Assembly: GCA_020002185.1 (NCBI GenBank)
Contig: CM034544.1
Span: 6,457,488 to 6,521,487, forward strand
Source of the DNA: Paraescarpia echinospica
Lineage: Eukaryota > Annelida > Polychaeta > Sabellida > Siboglinidae
Direction: 5' to 3'
Length of the DNA: 64,000 nucleotides
In this document: one piece after another, positions 24,533 through 36,108 of the stretch
Numbering within the stretch: the first letter of the stretch is position 1
Layout: every line of letters starts with the position of its first letter
Program-made: the position numbers and the translations under genes
Notes under the pieces: model-generated
What the model saw: only the letters and a program-made list of their open reading frames with translations
What the model was told of the DNA's origin: nothing
The model's database searches: none

Positions 24533-25250
24533 GATAGTTTTGTTTGTCTGCATGAAGATTTTGCACTAATGGTTGTCGTCGTTAAATTACATATTGTTGC
24601 TAGAAATGCATGTGAATTAAATTAAAGACAATGTAAAGTAAAAATATTTTATTGAAACTATTTATAATTTATATTTTTTAACGACATATTCAAATACCAT
24701 TGCCAAACATCTCACAGTGTGTGATGACATTTAAACCAACATGCACATAAAATGCAAAGCAACAATAGAAACAAAAATTAGGAAGACGTTGACAAAATGT
24801 CAGGTACATATACAAAACAAACATTTACTTTAATGAAGGTTCTTTATTACAAAAAAACAACACTAGTACATGTGATGTTAAATATTCGTTGCAGCTTAGC
24901 CTTGTATGTTTACAACTCACAAAATTAGTGACCAAACAATTATGTGTAGTTAACAACAATGTTTAATATCACATGCTCATAAAATGTAAACCAATGAAAA
25001 CAAATTATTTAGGAAGATGTTTAGTTGAACAAATGTAATATGTACATATCAAATAAAAATAACTATACTACGAATCATAATTTTTTTTAACAAAGAATCA
25101 TAATTTATTATTCTTTGTTAAAAAAATCAATATGATGTATAATTCGAACATTTTGTAGTTTATGCAATGCTTGGTATAATAAAAAATCGCAAATAATAGT
25201 GACTAGACTAGTCAGGGTCATCGCCATGTGACTGACCTTTACATGTACAA
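24533..25250. other. AT-rich non-coding stretch with an inverted repeat
   Basis: No gene recognised. TTTTTTTAACAAAGAAT near 25082 is inverted at about 25112-25128 around an 11-base spacer. Confidence 0.5.
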
Positions 25251-25254
25251 TCAC

Positions 25255-25480
25255 TACATGCTACGTTGCTCAGGTTTACTCAGCTATACGAAGAGCACCG
25301 ACTACAGACAGCGGTGGATATTGTTGTACGAATAGTCTTCGCATATTAATTTCAGTGTGACTGAATGCTTCCCACATCAGTCGAGATGGTGTTCGATTTA
25401 ACAGGTCTGCCAGGGAGTAAAGTGTAAAGTGCTTTGAGCAATCCTGAGGACTTGATACTTCATCATATCAGAATTAACTT
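25255..25480 (+). mobile_element. SINE family S1, body and tail (headless copy)
   Basis: Shares CTACGTTGCTC, TTGTACGAATAGTCTTCGCA, TGTGACTGAATGCTTCCCAC, CGAGATGGTGTTCGATT and GTAAAGTGCTTTGAGCA in order with the copy at 30690-31008. The tRNA-like head is not recognisable here. Confidence 0.65.
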
Positions 25481-26544
25481 TGTTGAAGTGTTGTATATAA
25501 CATAATTAGTACAATGTGTACAGGTGTATAATTATCATGCGAAGTGAAAATATAATGTAAATTATTTGTGAAAATATAAACCAGTGATAAAAAAGAATAA
25601 TTTAGAAAAATGAAACGTGGTTTGAAAAGTATATAACAGTCCTCATGGTACATAGAAAATTTAGACAAGTAAAATGCTGCTGTATCGACAGATTTTTGTT
25701 GAAAAATGTGAAAAAGGCTTTCAATACCATTACTTCATCATAAACTTGTGTTGTACATAACAAGTACCTGGTGTATGTTGCAAGAACTCAGCTCGCTGCC
25801 ACTGCCTATCAGCAACACAAATACAATGAAACCCTACCATTGTAACAATGCTGAATAATTGATGTAGTTTTTCATGGATACTGCTAAAAGTTGAAATTAA
25901 ATTGAACATTTGTCAGTGGTGCTGAAGCTCCGGTTGCCCCCCCAATATGAATTTCATTCCCGTGCCACAAATCATTTGCACTGAAATCTCAAAAAAGTAT
26001 TGTTGACATAGTTATGAGCATTGAAAATAGACCACATCTCAAATGCCCAACATTTGAGTTTCAAACACCCGAAACCCATCCAAATTGTTTCCAGCCTACC
26101 CGCATTAGTAACTTATAACTGGTCACTGGCCTAGTTGTCGGGGCAACCTTTTTGGCAGAAATTGCACGCACTCATTCGTGTAACTGACGTAATTAGCAAC
26201 AGGCAGCTGGTTTACGTTTTCCGTGAATTTATTTATAACGTTAATAACATAAAACGAATACATTTTCTTCTTCTTAAGGTTATTGTGGAAACTCCGTCAG
26301 TGGAGGAATAACTCCAAATTTGTCTGCATACACCCAGTAACACATTTGTACATGGAATAATTACTTGTGCAATGATATAGAAAAACATTAAATTCCGTGA
26401 CTGGAAATGAAATAATGAGCCTAAGTTCTCCACCCCAGGACGAATTTCGAAAATGTCTAAATTTACGAACCATCTCAATGGGCCCGTTCATCACATACAA
26501 CATTTCAGCCCGATATATGCGAAACTAACGGAGATGTCAGAACT
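25481..26544. other. non-coding stretch, nothing recognised
   Basis: AT-rich, with chance frames only. The overlapping minus-strand frames at 26233-26503 show no conserved motif. Confidence 0.45.
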
Positions 26545-29270
26545 CAGAACTCAGAAGAACTCAGAATCAGTTTATTTGACCTATATATACGATATATACA
26601 CAATGAAATAACATGAATACTAGATAAGGTCGGGAGACTCCCATTAAGATATACAATATCGCTAGCACAGGAGCCACCCCATAAATATAATCAACATCAA
26701 AATTTACATGTCACAATATGCATATGCCTTGTTTTACACTTGATAATTACTCAATCATATCAATGTATCAACATACATACATAGTACAAGGAGATTAAAT
26801 GTACTCTTGTACAAATTGACGTACACATTGACACTTAGGTATACATTTCAATATGTATTACGAATTACATATAAAGCAATTATGAATACGACAACAGGAT
26901 TCATAATTTAAAATAAGAAAGTTTGTTGTGTATGTTGAAAAACCATACAGACTGTGGGTGTAAATTTTATTAATGATAATACTCGGTGTATTGTTAACTG
27001 TCTCAACTATGTTGTGTCTAATGCATTTTTTGGCAAACTCATGCTTGAATCTGGACATATACAGATTATTTCTTTCACGTGTGCATTGCTGATGAATATT
27101 ATAGATGTGTGTGTTTGGAAAAACACTGAAGTAGTAGGGTAAAAGATTGTTAATTAATTTGTAGTAAAATTTTTATTGTTGGATTTTATAAATGTCATCC
27201 AACTTTAGCAACTGAAGTCTTTTAAAAATGGGACTTGTGTGAGCATTATATTTACTTAAGGATATTATTCGTATTGCTTTTTTCTGTAATTTGAAAATTC
27301 GATGTGTCTGATGACCCCATAAAAGTAAGCCATAATTAATATGAGGGAGAATAAGAGCATTGTACATAATATATAATGTATTAGGTGGTAACAAATGTTT
27401 AAGTTTATTTAGTATGCCTATTGTTTTAGAGATTTTATTTGCTATTTTGTTTGTATGACTCTGCCAGTTTAAATGGTTATTTATTGTGATGCCTAAAAAA
27501 TTGAAATCATTTACACATTCAATGTGTGCCCCATCTATGGGTATTCTATTTTCTTTTGAGGCAAATGAAAAATCATGAATTTAGTCTTTTTGGCATTTAG
27601 TGACAGTTTATTAGCTTTTAACCAATTACTAATCTTTGTTAGTTCTTTGTTAATATTTTCACTTCGCATTTGGCCTTCTGAATCATTAAATGTTTTTAGT
27701 GTACTAGTAAGGGTGGTGTCGTCAGCATATGTTATGAATTTGAAAAGGTCACTAGAAAGTGCTATATCATTTATATATATAATAAATAAGAGCGGCCCTA
27801 AAATTGAACCTTGAGGGACACCAGTGTTGATGACTATTTCCTTAGACTTAACATTTTCAATTTCTACATACTGCTTACGATTTTGTAAATAACTCTTACA
27901 AAGGTCCAGAGCCTTGTCATTTAATCCATAGTAATTTAACTTCTGTACCAATATATTATGATCAATTGTGTCAAATGCTTTTGATAAATCAAGGTATATA
28001 TTTATTGGAGTAACCGATTTATCAAGTTCTTGTATAATTCTGTCTATGATTTCGAGTGTAGCAAGCTCAGTAGAATGTTTCTTTCTGAACCCATATTGGC
28101 TATTGTAGTATAACGCTTTAGAATGGAAGTAATTGTGGATTTGATTAAACACAACCCTTTCAAAAAAAATTGAAATCACTGGCAGGATAGAAATAGGACG
28201 ATAATTGTTAAAGTCAGAAACATCACCTTTTTTGAAAAGGGGTATGACTTTTGCAATTTTTAATTTGTCTGGAAATATACCAGTTATTATTGATTTATTA
28301 ATAATTAGAGTGACTGCTTTGTTGATATCATTTTTAATTAATTTGAGTAATTGTGTTGAAATACCGTCTTTTCCACAACTTGATTTTGGAGGTAAACGAT
28401 TAATTGTATTAACAGTAGTTTCCATGTCAATCGGATTAAATCTGAAAGTGTGAAATATCGTTTTTTTTAGGTAATCTTTGTATGATTTATCTCCACTAGT
28501 AGTTGTTTTAGAGGCTAGAGTAGGACCAGCATTAGTAAAAAACGTGTTAAATTTGTTTGCAATAATGCATTTGTCACTAATCATTTCCCCATCAACTTTG
28601 AACAAATCTGGAAATTGTTCTTTCTTTTGACTTTTCTAAATAATTTCTTTAATTAAATACCACGTCTTTTTAACACTATGCTTATGCTTTTCAAAACTGG
28701 ATTGGTAATACATTTGCTTAGCTAATCTGATATTACTCTTAAGAATTTTATTATAAGTATGTAAGTCAGTTTTAAGTTCATGATAATGCTCTGTATTTAC
28801 TTGAGTCGTTTTCATTCTCGAATACAATTTGTTTCTAAATTTTATCGACACAATAATGCCATTGGTAATCCAAGGAGTTTTCTGATGTTTATACTTGTTA
28901 AATTTGATTACTTTAATAGGTATAAATTTATCCATAGCTGCAGTAACAATTTCATCGAGGATATTGTAGTTTTCATTCGGATCCGCATGAATATCTGAGT
29001 TAAGTTTATTATAAATATTTGAGTTTATTATTTAAATTTTAAATTTATTGAGCGAATTAGGACTTTGTTGTTTTATTCGTATAAACCTTGGTATTGCACT
29101 AGTGGTTTCAACATAATCCAGACTTAGAAAATAAGGAAAGTGATCAGAAATATTGCTCACTAAAATACCAGCTGAGGATTTGAAGAATCCTTTTGACAAA
29201 CTGCATAACAAATTATCAATGAGTGTTCCATGATATTCTGAAAGTCGTGTTGGGTGCACATACCAACAGA
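26545..29270 (-). mobile_element. Jockey/CR1-superfamily LINE, nearly full reverse transcriptase (family L-B)
   Basis: The longest LINE here. On the minus strand, 29259-29032 encodes the end of an APE endonuclease (TLIDNLLCSLS, GILVSNISDHFPYF with the conserved SDH). 28935-28636 is the linker. 28605-27535 is an uninterrupted 356-codon reverse transcriptase core with NNYRPISILPVISIFFERVV, QYGFRKKHSTELATLEIID, LDLSKAFDTIDH, NTGVPQGSILGPLLFIIYIN, YADDTTLTST and WLKANKLSLNAKKTKFMIFH. The C-terminal part continues, broken, through 27394-26858 (LPHINYGLLLWG). All three catalytic aspartates are present. The 5' end is truncated inside the endonuclease and the C-terminal frame is shifted near 27535. 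Confidence 0.92.
27535..28605 (-). CDS. LINE reverse transcriptase core, uninterrupted frame
   Basis: A 356-codon open frame covering reverse transcriptase blocks 0-7: SSCGKDGIST, the RPIS fingers motif, LSKAFDTIDH with the first catalytic Asp, GVPQGSILGP, and YADD with the catalytic Asp pair. It belongs to the element at 26545-29270 and is the least decayed polymerase in the window. The enzyme would perform target-primed reverse transcription at an endonuclease nick. It lacks a complete endonuclease and C-terminus, so it is not expected to be autonomous. Confidence 0.85.
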   Translation of the reverse strand: MFKVDGEMISDKCIIANKFNTFFTNAGPTLASKTTTSGDKSYKDYLKKTIFHTFRFNPIDMETTVNTINRLPPKSSCGKDGISTQLLKLIKNDINKAVTLIINKSIITGIFPDKLKIAKVIPLFKKGDVSDFNNYRPISILPVISIFFERVVFNQIHNYFHSKALYYNSQYGFRKKHSTELATLEIIDRIIQELDKSVTPINIYLDLSKAFDTIDHNILVQKLNYYGLNDKALDLCKSYLQNRKQYVEIENVKSKEIVINTGVPQGSILGPLLFIIYINDIALSSDLFKFITYADDTTLTSTLKTFNDSEGQMRSENINKELTKISNWLKANKLSLNAKKTKFMIFHLPQKKIEYP

Positions 29271-30060
29271 GAACGATCTGTGTTATAATATATGTATCTT
29301 TTAGACTCGCCCCACATCAAAAACAATTCGCTCCGTTTTGTCGGAATTCTGCCCAGCTTCAAACGTATTTTTGTTTCGACTGCTACTAAGATTAATCGTT
29401 CGAATGTATACTTGAGTTACGATAGTGTACATAATCTCCCGTTTTACTTCGTGAAACCATATATACGTTCATACTTGTAATATCACTGTAACCGAGTAAC
29501 CGAATAAACATCACAATAAAATACGTAGGCTACGTCATCACGAGTTTTACATATGAAGCAAATCCGCGCTAAGTCCCTCGCATTACCAAATTACCCCTCA
29601 TATACCACACTGCGCATGCGTCACGTTAATCTAAATACCATATATTACTCTCACGCATTACCATCTTATCTCAGAGACGCAGCTAAAGTTGTGATTATTG
29701 AGACAACAGGTAATTTATTGAGAGAATCAAATATAAAAAAGAACCACGTGATTTTGTGAGTGTTGAATGATGATGCAATAATGTAATTTCGGACTGAGAG
29801 TAATTTGGCAATGCAAGTAATGGCGCATACAACGGAATTTCAAAGCGAAACTAATGCCACAACAGTGGCGCCATCTCTGGAGATTCACTACTTCCACGTT
29901 TCTCCGACAGAACCTGGCAGAGATATTATATATATGGAACGAACAAAGTGTAATTATATTAACTAAATTACGGCTTCAGAAACAGGGGCGTACATTGGAG
30001 AATGGCTGACCATTACAATCGCCAATTGGTTGATCACAGGTCACTAGCTTGTCCAACACA
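29271..30060. other. non-coding stretch, nothing recognised
   Basis: No repeat family or protein domain recognised. Short frames at 29292-29759 are unrelated to one another. Confidence 0.45.
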
Positions 30061-30076
30061 TATGTATATGTATGTG

Positions 30077-30109
<33 letters not shown>

Positions 30110-30176
30110 ATGTGTTTGTGTTTGTGTGTGTGTGTGTGTGTGTTTGTGCGTGTGTTTGTGTGTGTGTGTGTATATA
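30061..30176. repeat. imperfect (GT)n microsatellite
   Basis: GT repeats interrupted by TTTGTG and GCGTG, ending in TATATAATATAATTATAT. Confidence 0.95.
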
Positions 30177-30689
30177 TAATATAATTATATGGATTCCATT
30201 TTATTTATTGTGAGAATTGTTTCAGTATCACTCAAGTTTGTAAGTATTGTTTCGTTTGGATTGTACACGTATGTAAATGTACTATCTCAGATTATAGGGA
30301 ATAATGTAGTGTTTGTTCTGATTCAGGCATTTCCGTCTCAATGTTAATGTGGCGCCATCGAAGGGATCACGATAAAGCGAAGGTAATTTACTACGTGGAA
30401 ATAGAGTCCTACGTGAAATATACTAGGTACGACATCAATCGGTTAAGAGTACAACACTACAGTTTCATGGCATCAGTAGGGAAGATCCTGTATTTGTGTT
30501 TGTCCAGATTCCGGTATTTCCGCCATGATGCTAGTCTGTTTCTTAACAAACTAGGTAAGCATTCTGGAAGACCCTAATAAAATTAAATAGATTATACACA
30601 GCAAATCACACCCAATTAAGTATAGGATTCTTTGTAGCATCCAGTGTCCCCAGAAAAGTATGCTTCGGTCCCAAGTTACGGTAATACAC

Positions 30690-31008
30690 GGTATAATGAG
30701 CGTAGTGGTGGAGTCGCTAGAGCTTCAGGTTCAAATCCTGTGCTGCGGTGTCAAGCATTTGGCAAGTTCGTTCACTCTACGTTGCTCCAGTTCACTCGAA
30801 TGTATGAGTGAGTACCTGACTATACACACTGGTGCATATTTGTGTACGAATAATCTTCGCGCATTAATTGCAGTGTGGCTGAATGCTTCCAAGAGAAGTC
30901 GAGATGGTGTTCGATTGAACGGGTCTGCCAAGGAGTAAAGTGTAAAGCGCTTTGAGCAGTCCTGAGGACGGGATACTGCGCTACATAAGAACTTAACTTC
31001 ACTTTACA
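30690..31008 (+). mobile_element. SINE family S1, reference-like copy
   Basis: A tRNA-like head with a good box B (GGTTCAAATCC at 30727) and a weaker box A region, then the body (CTACGTTGCTCCAGTTCAC, TGTGTACGAATAATCTTCGC, GCAGTGTGGCTGAATGCTTC) and the tail (AGCGCTTTGAGCAGTCCTGA, GATACTGCGCTACATAAGAA). Length is about 320 bp. There is no coding capacity; it would be transcribed by RNA polymerase III and moved by a LINE in trans. Confidence 0.75.
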
Positions 31009-31062
31009 TTAAACTGATATGCACCCATAGCACACTGATTAGCCATATGCGACATAGTAATA

Positions 31063-31385
31063 AGTTTTCATTCACAAACTCAGTTATTTCACCCGATATT
31101 AATCAAGTCAATTTATTTCCTCATCCACGTAATACACATCATAAGTGAAAACAAAAGCAGCACACGTGAGTTGGATACCAGAAATGTGCCAAGCCAAAGA
31201 ATGTCGCATATATGTTTAGTCCAACTCCAACATTTGACATCGTGGTGTTGTTGATATCTAGTATTATCTAGTATTATTTCGTACTCATTAGAAGGATTGT
31301 ATCAAGGTTTACCTTCTCAACATGCTATTGAATTTCACACCCACACACAAATTGATGCTAATTCAAGTGTGTACGTTACACATTC
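31063..31385 (-). mobile_element. second copy of the P-A Penelope-like fragment
   Basis: Parallels 19801-20290 without the microsatellite block. Shared words in order: ATTTCACCCGATAT, GTCAATTTATTTCCTCAT, TTTAGTCCAACTCCAACATT, AGAAGGATTGT and CACACCCACACACAAATTGA. On the minus strand the distal part gives NLCVGVKFNSMLRR, like SSCVGVVCTKALTR in the other copy. The two copies differ by roughly 25 percent, so they are old. Confidence 0.6.
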
Positions 31386-31464
31386 TGAATATATAACTTA
31401 AGCAACTGTGTCACATATTCAGTGTACTTAAATAATGCGTACACTGCTATAAAACGGAGTGCAG

Positions 31465-32150
<686 letters not shown>

Positions 32151-32384
32151 ATGCTGACATAGGAGTGATCCAGGTACCTGTGTTAAATACAGGAACTGTC
32201 GTATATTCGATATATTTTATTGTGGTGTACACAATGTCGTGCAAACACATCTATGAATAGTATATATATAATACAAACACAGCAACGCTGTCCTGCTAAC
32301 AAGGGCGATCATAGCATTAATCGTATCTTTGACTCCAAGGCGCCCGTGTTGATTTGTTAAAACTATCGCATCGCAGTAATTGAA

Positions 32385-33645
32385 GTGACACATGAGCCGA
32401 TGTACAAACAGCGACAGTGTCATGTATCATATCAGCCGATGTACAAATAGCGACAGTGCCATGTATCATATGAGCCGATGTACAAATAGCGACAGTGTCA
32501 TGTATCATATGAGCCGATGTACAAATAGCGATAGTGTCATGTATCATATGAGCCGATGTCAAACAGCAACAGTGTCATGTATCATATGAGCCGATGTACA
32601 AATAGCGACAGTGTCATGTATCATATGAGCCGATGTACAAACAGCGACAGTGTCATGTATCATATGAGCCGATGCACAAATAGCGACAATGTCATGTATC
32701 ATATGAGCCGATGTACAAATAGCGACCGTGTCATGTATCATATGAGCTGATGTACAAACAGCGACAGTGTCATGTATCATATGAGCCGAAGTACAAAGAA
32801 CGACAATGCCATGTATCATATGTGCCGATGTACAAACAGCGACAGTGTCATGTATCATATGAGCCGATGCAAAAATAGCGACAGTGTCATGTATCATATG
32901 AGCCGATGAACAAATAGCGACAGTACCATGTATCATATGAGCCGATGTACAAACAGCGACAGTGCCATGTATCATATGAGCCGATGTACAAAGAGCGACA
33001 GTGTCATGTATCATATGAGCCAATGTACAAACAGCAACAGTGTCATGTTTCATATGAGCTGATGCACAAATAGCGACAGTGTCATGTATCATATGAGCCG
33101 ATGTACAAACAGCGACAGTGCCATGTATCATATGAGCCGATGTACAAATAGCGACAGTGTCATGTATCATATGAGCCGATGTACAAATAGCGACAGTGTC
33201 ATGTATCATATAAGCCAATGTACAAATAGCGACAGTGTCATGTATCATATGAGCCGATGTACAAACAGCGACAGTGCCATGTATCATACGAGCCGATGTA
33301 CAAACAGCGACAGTGCCATGTATCATATGAGCCGATGTACAAACAGCGACAGTGCCATGTATCATATGAGCCGATGTACAAACAGCGACAGTGTCATGTA
33401 TCATAAGAGACGATGTACAAACAGCGACAGTGTCATGTATCATATGAGCCGATGTACAAACAGCGACAGTGTCATGTATCGTATGGGCCGATGTACAAAT
33501 AGCGACAGTGTCGTGTATCATATGAGACAATGTACAAATAGCGACAGTGTCATGTATCATATGAGCCAATGTACAAATAGCGACAGTGTTATGTATCATA
33601 TGAGCCGATGTACAAATAGCGACAGTGTCATGTATCATATGTGCA
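32385..33645. repeat. 39-bp minisatellite, about 32 copies
   Basis: Units of 39 bp built from ATGTATCATATGAGCCGATG and TACAAATAGCGACAGTGTC, generally over 90 percent identical. Two single-base alternatives (AAATAGC or AAACAGC; GTGTC or GTGCC) mark subfamilies. Because 39 is divisible by three, both strands are open (363 codons on minus, 13-residue repeats). No start context or splice site supports expression. Confidence 0.96.
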
Positions 33646-33731
33646 CACATCTATACATGGGAGTGCTCACACACGTGCATTCACATAAGTGCTGACCTAC
33701 CCCATTTTATGCACGTACGCACTCGCGCATG

Positions 33732-33812
33732 CACAAACCACCACAACCACCACCACCACAGCCACCACCACAACCACCAGCAGCATCGTCATCATCATCA
33801 TCAACTCAGCAC
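33732..33812. repeat. CCA/CAT-rich simple repeat just 3' of the CCP gene stop codon
   Basis: ACCACC and CATCAT runs. They lie directly downstream of the TAA of the minus-strand CCP gene and so would be in its 3' UTR. No AATAAA was seen close by on the minus strand. Confidence 0.85.
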
Positions 33813-34093
33813 TTACAACTGGGGCGCTACTCTTGCCCTCCCCTGACGGAGTCTTCTGTATCCAGACCGAATGTTTTTCTTCATCATCCCGAAGTGACTC
33901 TTCAACGTGTTGAAGTCAGCAGCAATGATGAGCACGACAGGAGCAACGAGCATCACTATCCCGATAGTTCCAATCGCGATGTTCGGCGGCTGTTGGTCTG
34001 TCTTCTTGAAGCCAATATACGCCATCACTTTCGCCGCCTTCGTTTTTGGTTCTTCGTCTTCAGGGACAAAGATAGTGACTTCTTCTCCGGTTG
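33813..34093 (-). CDS. last exon of the CCP gene: stalk, transmembrane helix, cytoplasmic tail
   Basis: The acceptor is TTGTTTATCAAG and the exon enters in phase 1, matching the donor phase of every CCP exon upstream. About 92 residues: an acidic then basic stalk (EEVTIFVPEDEEPKTKAAK), a hydrophobic helix (AIGTIGIVMLVAPVVLIIAA), then a basic tail with KKNIRSGYRRLRQGR before the stop. Hydrophobic then basic residues predict a type I membrane protein with the sushi modules outside. SGYRRL fits the YxxPhi tyrosine sorting pattern, which may be chance. No cysteine or signalling motif such as an ITAM is seen. A GPI-linked or secreted isoform cannot be excluded. Confidence 0.75.
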
Positions 34094-35442
34094 CTTGATA
34101 AACAAATAATGCCGACTTTGGAAGCCAACAAGGAACACGACGACTCACTTACTTACCAAATTAACCTTTGCTGTACTACGTGAGAGCAAAAATAGATAAG
34201 CGAGCAAAAAATGAACACATCGAAACACGTTCAAAACATGACATTTTATGCGTTGTCGCTAGCACGCTCACGGCTCGTCCTATCCCAACGAACTTGGTAT
34301 CATTTGAATGGATGCACTGTCTCTTATTGCGTCTAGATTTCCTGGTAACCGTTACTAGAACACCTATTTAAATGGACCTACAATCGTGCCAGTTCCGAAC
34401 GATGTTGGCGGCGGGTACTCAGTGCACTAATTTTCCGATTGCGGTGCTGTTTTCCTCATTTGCATAGGCTAAGACAAGCACACTTCACCATTTCTTGATT
34501 TCATCTTATAAGCTCCACCCACTTTTAAACGGCGGCGACACTGACGCGCTTTGATGGCAGCGAAACCGATGCATCTCTACATCAGCGAGACATCACAATA
34601 ACGTACGCCAACCAACGGAGACTAACGGTCAACATTTGTTGCGTTAGTTGGTTGATATACGTGATTGTGACGTCACGTCTACTTCGAGTATGTCAGATTA
34701 GCAGCCGTTTGAAAGAGGGTGGAGCTTATGGCATGACATCAGATAGTGGTGCCTCAATCGGCAGACTGGTGAACTGTGTCGACGAACCAACATCGTTCGC
34801 AGTGTCTAAGGTTGTAGGTCCTTTCATAATTTATTTTAGGAATGATTGTCAGAAAACCATTTATATGTTTGAATAGCAGAAAGAGAAAGTTTTCAAACGA
34901 TACCAAGATTGTTGGGATAGGACGAACCGTAATGGTACTAACAATCATTGAAAAAAGCGTTTTGGGGACGTGTTTTGAGTTGTTTATTTTTCGCTCGCTT
35001 ATCTATTTTTGGTGAGAGTATATCTTCACATCTTACTAGAATCCGTTTTACTGGTTTAATGCTAATACTGACATCGTGATTATCAATGTCTAATATATTC
35101 TGTATTATATAGGTGCACAAAGTTGATCAGTTAAATACACGGATATGAATTAAATGCGTATGCCTGCATCGTCAATATCAACGGTTTTGGGTAAATTGAC
35201 CATTGCTTTGATGTAACAGTAATCCTCATATCTTACAAGTATTTGGTTTGTTTATGTATTTGCTAATACTGACAGTGTTGTATGTAATATATACTCACGT
35301 TCATCATACAATCACGGTTACCAATATATTATGTTTTATATAGCTGTAAACCCACACTCAATGCAATACACGGATTTTAACTTAAATACATAATTATGAT
35401 TACATTGTTAATGTCAACGAACAGCTGTCGTTTCCTGCCCAC
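34094..35442 (-). other. intron of the CCP gene carrying a foldback element
   Basis: It separates the last CCP exon from the transmembrane exon. Most of it is the palindromic element at 34187-35011. The remainder is AT-rich with no exon recognised. Confidence 0.6.
34187..35011. mobile_element. foldback (long palindromic) MITE FB1, copy 1, with 7-bp TSD
   Basis: Begins CAAAAATAGATAAGCGAGC and ends with its reverse complement. GTGAGAG stands directly outside both ends (34180-34186 and 35012-35018), a perfect 7-bp target site duplication. The two halves pair along almost the whole length; for example, CCTATCCCAACGAACTTGG is inverted near 34900, and GCTCCACCCACTTTTAAACG is inverted near 34705. 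No transposase ORF is present. A 7-bp duplication with CA ends would be compatible with P-like or Dada-like transposases, which is only inference. Confidence 0.85.
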
Positions 35443-35622
35443 CTTCGCAGATGGCGTCGTCGCCAATCCAGTCGCCCCGCGGCCCACACTTCTTCCACAA
35501 CTGTCCCGACACGAGTCTGTACCGAGGCAGACATCGGTAGATGACTCGTCTCTGGCGGAGAGACTTCTTGTCTTCGTACCACGTCGTGTTGACTACTTTC
35601 GGAGGCGGAAGACACTCCACTT
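35443..35622 (-). CDS. CCP gene exon: sushi module w21 (membrane-proximal)
   Basis: Acceptor TTTACTGTAG, donor GTGGGC, both borders phase 1, 60 residues. The four cysteines fit the sushi pattern: VEC at the start, YRC, KKC, then W (GDW) and AIC. It is the module nearest the membrane in the protein. The long insertion before YRC and the basic run KKSLRQRR are unusual. The weak donor (GTGGGC) makes exon skipping possible, which would keep the frame. Confidence 0.82.
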
Positions 35623-35811
35623 CTACAGTAAACAATCAATTGGTAAATAAAATGTAAACAATTATCGTCAATCTTCACTGTCAATATATTGACCTTTATA
35701 TATAACTATTTGGAACTTTGTACAAGTAGTCTTCACAGCCGATTTCCTTATATCAATGCAAATATATAACACTCTGCTAGCCAAATATTCCTGTTTGAAA
35801 AGTTATTCTCT

Positions 35812-36108
35812 TGATTCCCTGTCGTTAGGAGTGAGCCTGACCTTGATTCCCTGTCGTCACGAGTGAGCCTGGCCTTGATTCCCTGTCGTCAGGAGTGAGC
35901 CTGGCCTTGATTCCCTGTCGTCAGGAGTGAGCCTGGCCTTGATTCCCTGTCGTCACGAGTGAGCCTGGCCTTGATTCCCTGTCGTCACGAGTGAGCCTGG
36001 CCTTGATTCCCTGTCGTCACGAGTGAGCCTGGCCTTGATTCCCTGTTGTCAGGAGTGAGCCTGGCCTTGATTCCCTGTCGTCACGAGTGAGCTTGGCCTT
36101 GATTCCGT
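35812..36108. repeat. 32-bp minisatellite, about 9 copies
   Basis: Units of 32 bp containing GAGTGAGCCTGGCCTTGATT and CCCTGTCGTCAC, nearly identical. Confidence 0.96.

Noticed and set aside
32559..33650. 363-codon open frame of 13-residue repeats, also open on the other strand
   Set aside because: Produced by the 39-bp minisatellite. Both strands are open for the same arithmetic reason.
34652..34948. frames of 60-75 codons inside the foldback elements (also 46817-47341)
   Set aside because: They lie in palindromic DNA, overlap in opposite frames and match no transposase.
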